From: CBDCVY01 sp965223245
Lineage (GTDB): Bacteria; Nitrospinota; Nitrospinia; Nitrospinales; Nitrospinaceae
DNA length: 64,000 nt
Reading direction: 5' to 3'
Assembly (NCBI GenBank): GCA_965223245.1
Contig: CBDCVY010000013.1
Coordinates: 930,001 to 994,000, forward strand
Below the pieces are notes generated by a model, which saw only the letters and a list, made by a program, of their open reading frames with translations, ran no database searches and was not told the DNA's origin. Shown here piece by piece: positions 63,734 through 64,000 of the stretch. The translations under genes were made by a program, and so were the position numbers. Each line of letters starts with the position of its first letter. The first letter of the stretch is position 1.

Positions 63734-64000
63734 TTACTGGTTTGGGTTTTTGGCGAGATATTTCATTTGTAGTTCGTAGACCAATTGATCCATTAATTTA
63801 GTTTCTTCTGCATTTAAATTGTTCTGTGTTTTTTCCTTGAGCATAATTAAGATATCTATGGTTTGCTTAACAGCAGGTAAATTCTCTTGTACCTGACCCG
63901 TGGTAGGATCTGCAATATCACCTAAGTAATAAAATGCTGAAGAGGTGAGAGATAATACAAATGTAGAAAAGTTGATTTCTAAGGGAGTGGTTCCAGCTGA
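63734..64000 (-). CDS. DUF1844 protein (N-terminal part outside window)
   Basis: A frame without stops runs from the window edge to TAA at 63734-63736, giving 88 residues. It reads with the DUF1844 pattern: NFSTFVLSLTSSAFYYLGDI, DPTTGQ, LPAVKQTIDILIMLKEKT, and the closing LVYELQMKYL. The start lies beyond base 64000. DUF1844 proteins are small cytoplasmic helical proteins of unknown function, common in Gram-negative lineages. The 94-bp gap to the YkgJ gene suggests separate transcription. Confidence 0.85.
   Translation of the reverse strand, partial: SAGTTPLEINFSTFVLSLTSSAFYYLGDIADPTTGQVQENLPAVKQTIDILIMLKEKTQNNLNAEETKLMDQLVYELQMKYLAKNPNQ

Noticed and set aside
1..64000. Search for tRNA, rRNA, CRISPR repeats, insertion sequences and prophage genes
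   Set aside because: No spaced direct repeats, transposase motifs, cloverleaf-like folds or phage structural genes were noticed on either strand.

Overview
The window is visibly AT-rich and gene-dense, with short intergenic gaps. It contains no rRNA, tRNA, insertion sequence, prophage or CRISPR array that I could find. It looks like a chromosomal segment of a Gram-negative bacterium: it carries LpxC, LolA, RseP, TrmB, RlpA, an outer-membrane porin and LPS-type glycosyltransferases. The sucrose-phosphate synthase/sucrose synthase pair, a fused regulator-LpxC and several redox proteins would fit an uncultured marine Nitrospinota-type lineage. That placement is an inference from gene content only. 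TTG start codons are common (sucrose synthase, era, bioA, infB, the LpxC fusion, the CDF transporter and others).

Layout. 1-6927 (+): a histidine kinase cut by the window edge, then a translationally coupled sucrose operon (PfkB sugar kinase, SPS-SPP, sucrose synthase). 6952-10182: an SH3 protein (-), a GT2 glycosyltransferase (+), a membrane protein with a DUF1858 redox tail (+) and a TfoX-N protein (+). 10183-16470: a cold-shock protein with a long leader, a sterol-desaturase-type hydroxylase with an odd insertion, mazG-hemW (-), era-map (+) and a bacterioferritin with an altered ferroxidase site. 16928-20349 (+): a Fur-box-controlled locus of [2Fe-2S] ferredoxin, DUF2325 protein, porin and two FMN-binding-domain exported proteins. 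20370-24194 (-): surface-glycan glycosyltransferases and an unrecognised protein. 24408-31455: thiO, bioA and a PTPS/QueD-family protein (+), facing fhs, a YajG-like lipoprotein, def, a GcvR-like ACT protein and bioD (-). 31630-35659: a zinc-ribbon coiled-coil protein, an MBL hydrolase, a CDF transporter, a UspB-like protein, peroxiredoxin and surE.

35753-44656 (-) is the classic translation cluster rimP-nusA-infB-DUF503-rbfA-truB-rpsO-pnp. Upstream of it on the same strand (44854-55674) lie rlpA, greA, trmB, the response regulator-LpxC fusion, purN, lolA, rseP, a small protein plus PEP mutase-nucleotidyltransferase, and proS. 56048-61817 (+) has an HDOD protein, an MBL hydrolase and a 5-oxoprolinase-type enzyme. 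61860-64000 (-) has a zinc alcohol dehydrogenase, a cysteine-cluster protein and the C-terminal part of a DUF1844 protein.

The two most striking systems are (i) a receiver plus catalytically dead sigma54-activator-like module fused to an apparently intact LpxC (51526-53739), which suggests two-component control of the committed step of lipid A synthesis, and (ii) the Fur-regulated porin/flavoprotein locus (16928-20349), a candidate envelope iron-reduction or iron-uptake system.
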